From Hypsibius dujardini (taxonomy: Eukaryota; Tardigrada; Eutardigrada; Parachela; Hypsibiidae), in the NCBI GenBank assembly GCA_001579985.1, contig LRSR01010140.1:1-31104 (forward strand): a stretch of DNA of 31,104 bases, in the 5' to 3' direction. The notes beneath the pieces were generated by a model, which saw only the letters and a program-made list of their open reading frames with translations, did no database searches and had not been told where the DNA came from. How positions within the stretch are numbered: the stretch's first letter is position 1; each line of letters starts with the position of its first letter. Shown piece after piece: positions 29,811 through 31,104 of the stretch. The position numbers and the translations under genes are program-made.

Positions 29811-30945
29811 ATGCTGTTGGCATAATCCCTATTGTCGTTTCTGCTAATCCGTCGACGCCCGGAGCGCAAAACAAGGCCTTTTCGTCCGTTATCACCACTC
29901 CGCGTTTAGTAACCTCGCACTGTTATTAGTATCCACGTACTTTTGTATTATACTGTACTGAAATGTGTCCTATTTTATTTGTGAGAATTACTGTTCTCTG
30001 TCAGGTGCGGACAGGTCTGACATATTTACGAACGCTTTTTGTAAATCTTCGTGAGTGCTTAAGTTGATGTGGCTATTGGTAATTTTATACGTTGTAAACA
30101 TACATGTGCATGTTAACTCCCGCAGCGCTTGTATAAGCTCGCAAGTTGCTGTTGTGGGGAGATCAGTTTGCAACCCTTTAGTTTTTTTTTGTCTTCGTAA
30201 ATTGACTAGAGGTCTCCGTCCGCTATTCTATTAGTTTAACAAACTAGATTTCATAAGTTTGGTTTGCTGCCGTGTCAGTATGGAATACCCGTATAATCAA
30301 CTTAATTTATGGTTGGAATATTACCGATCCCTTTATGCAAAGAAGTTACTATACATCGAATTTTTGGGGACTCCAACGCATTCTTTCGTAAAATTTTACG
30401 TGTAGTCTAACGACCCCTTATACGCGATAAGCTTTACAACTTCGGTAACGGTATAGCTCATATAGCGGCAGAAAATTTTGTGTGCCATTTTCAACACTAC
30501 AAAAACAAAAACGTGTTCCGGTTTAAATAAATCACTGCGCCCCTTAGTAGACTCGATTGTGTCGTAAATCAGTTAAAAATAACAGAAATTCAGATGCTTC
30601 CGCTGATTAGTCATGTTTTGGCAGTAACAAGAGCAGGTTTTAAACATTGCCAAGCTATGTCAAGCTACAGACCGATAGCAATAATTTTGCAATGCAAATC
30701 AGTGTCAATGAAATTTCCTGCATTCAAATTTAAATGTGGTTATCATCCGATATAAAAACATTGGACGATTGGTTGTGACGGAGTTACATTAAAAAATCTT
30801 GGTCATTACTATTAGACCGATTCTGTAGTAAACTTTTATAAGTCCTTGTATCATTGACAAAATGGGGCGTAGTCCATAATGGTTCCGAAACATTACATAG
30901 GTATTATTCAGTTCAGTTCATGTGGGCGGTAGGGTTTGTGTGGCA
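29811..30945. other. Non-coding spacer, nothing recognised
   Basis: AT-rich, no open frame with protein-like composition, no tandem repeats or RNA genes seen. Confidence 0.5.
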
Positions 30946-31104
30946 CGTTGTGACCCGAGCGGCTAGTGTGGCAAGATGTGGCCAGTGTAGCAAGGTGTGG
31001 CTAGTGTGGCACGGTGTGACTAGTGTGGCCAGTGTGGCAAGGTGTGACTAGTGTGGCTAGTGTGGCCAGTGTGGCAAGGTGTGACTAGTGTGGCCAGTGT
31101 GGCA
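30946..31104 (+). repeat. ~10-bp GTGTGGCYAG minisatellite, open at the right edge
   Basis: About 15 copies of a 10-bp unit (variants CTAGTGTGGC, CCAGTGTGGC, AAGGTGTGAC) in a higher-order order such as AAGGTGTGACTAGTGTGGCC. The array becomes more regular towards the right and continues beyond the window. The GC content rises sharply compared with the preceding 8 kb. Confidence 0.9.

Overview
This is eukaryotic, almost certainly invertebrate-animal, nuclear DNA. Every recognisable gene is split by introns with GT..AG borders, and joining the exons gives uninterrupted reading frames of the expected family length. The gene set is animal: translation factor eIF3 subunit C, a GM2-activator-like lipid-transfer protein, a rhodopsin-class receptor and a probable Ly6/quiver-like exon, together with a malate/L-lactate dehydrogenase of the Ldh2 family. 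I cannot name the phylum. The left two thirds is gene-dense. The right third (from about 22.6 kb) is AT-rich and holds transposon debris.

Layout. 1-4004 (+): the last six exons of eIF3c; the gene enters from the left with only its final two codons of the first exon visible. 4544-4910 (-): a candidate terminal exon of a Cys-rich Ly6/quiver-like protein. 5821-8263 (+): a complete eight-exon Ldh2-family dehydrogenase, 404 codons. 8437-10166 (-): a complete seven-exon GM2-activator-like gene, 192 codons, convergent with the dehydrogenase and only 173 bp from its stop. 10357-10728: a foldback repeat. 11240-11392: a small TA-flanked MITE. 12055-12414 (-) and 12794-13094 (+): two broken, divergently oriented copies of the same Cys-rich exon. 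13641-17270 (+): a four-exon, 790-residue coiled-coil protein I do not recognise. 17510-17785: another MITE. 19882-22481 (+): a three-exon, 348-residue divergent rhodopsin-class receptor. 23400-24370 (+): a decayed DDE transposase. 24814-26700 (+): a decayed Ty3/gypsy-type retroelement. 27060-27640: a very AT-rich block. 27900-29810: unidentified open stretches. 30946-31104: a GTGTGG-type minisatellite running off the right edge.

The most distinctive genome-level feature is a (TCTG)n/(CAGA)n tetranucleotide, or its hexanucleotide relative, which fills introns of four independent genes and keeps one orientation within eIF3c and within the dehydrogenase. In the coiled-coil gene the two introns around exon 3 carry reverse-complementary hexamers. 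A second useful feature is a MITE in eIF3c whose uninterrupted target site lies next to it in a tandem duplicate, so its TAA target duplication can be read directly. I see no operon-like functional system; the neighbouring genes appear functionally unrelated.
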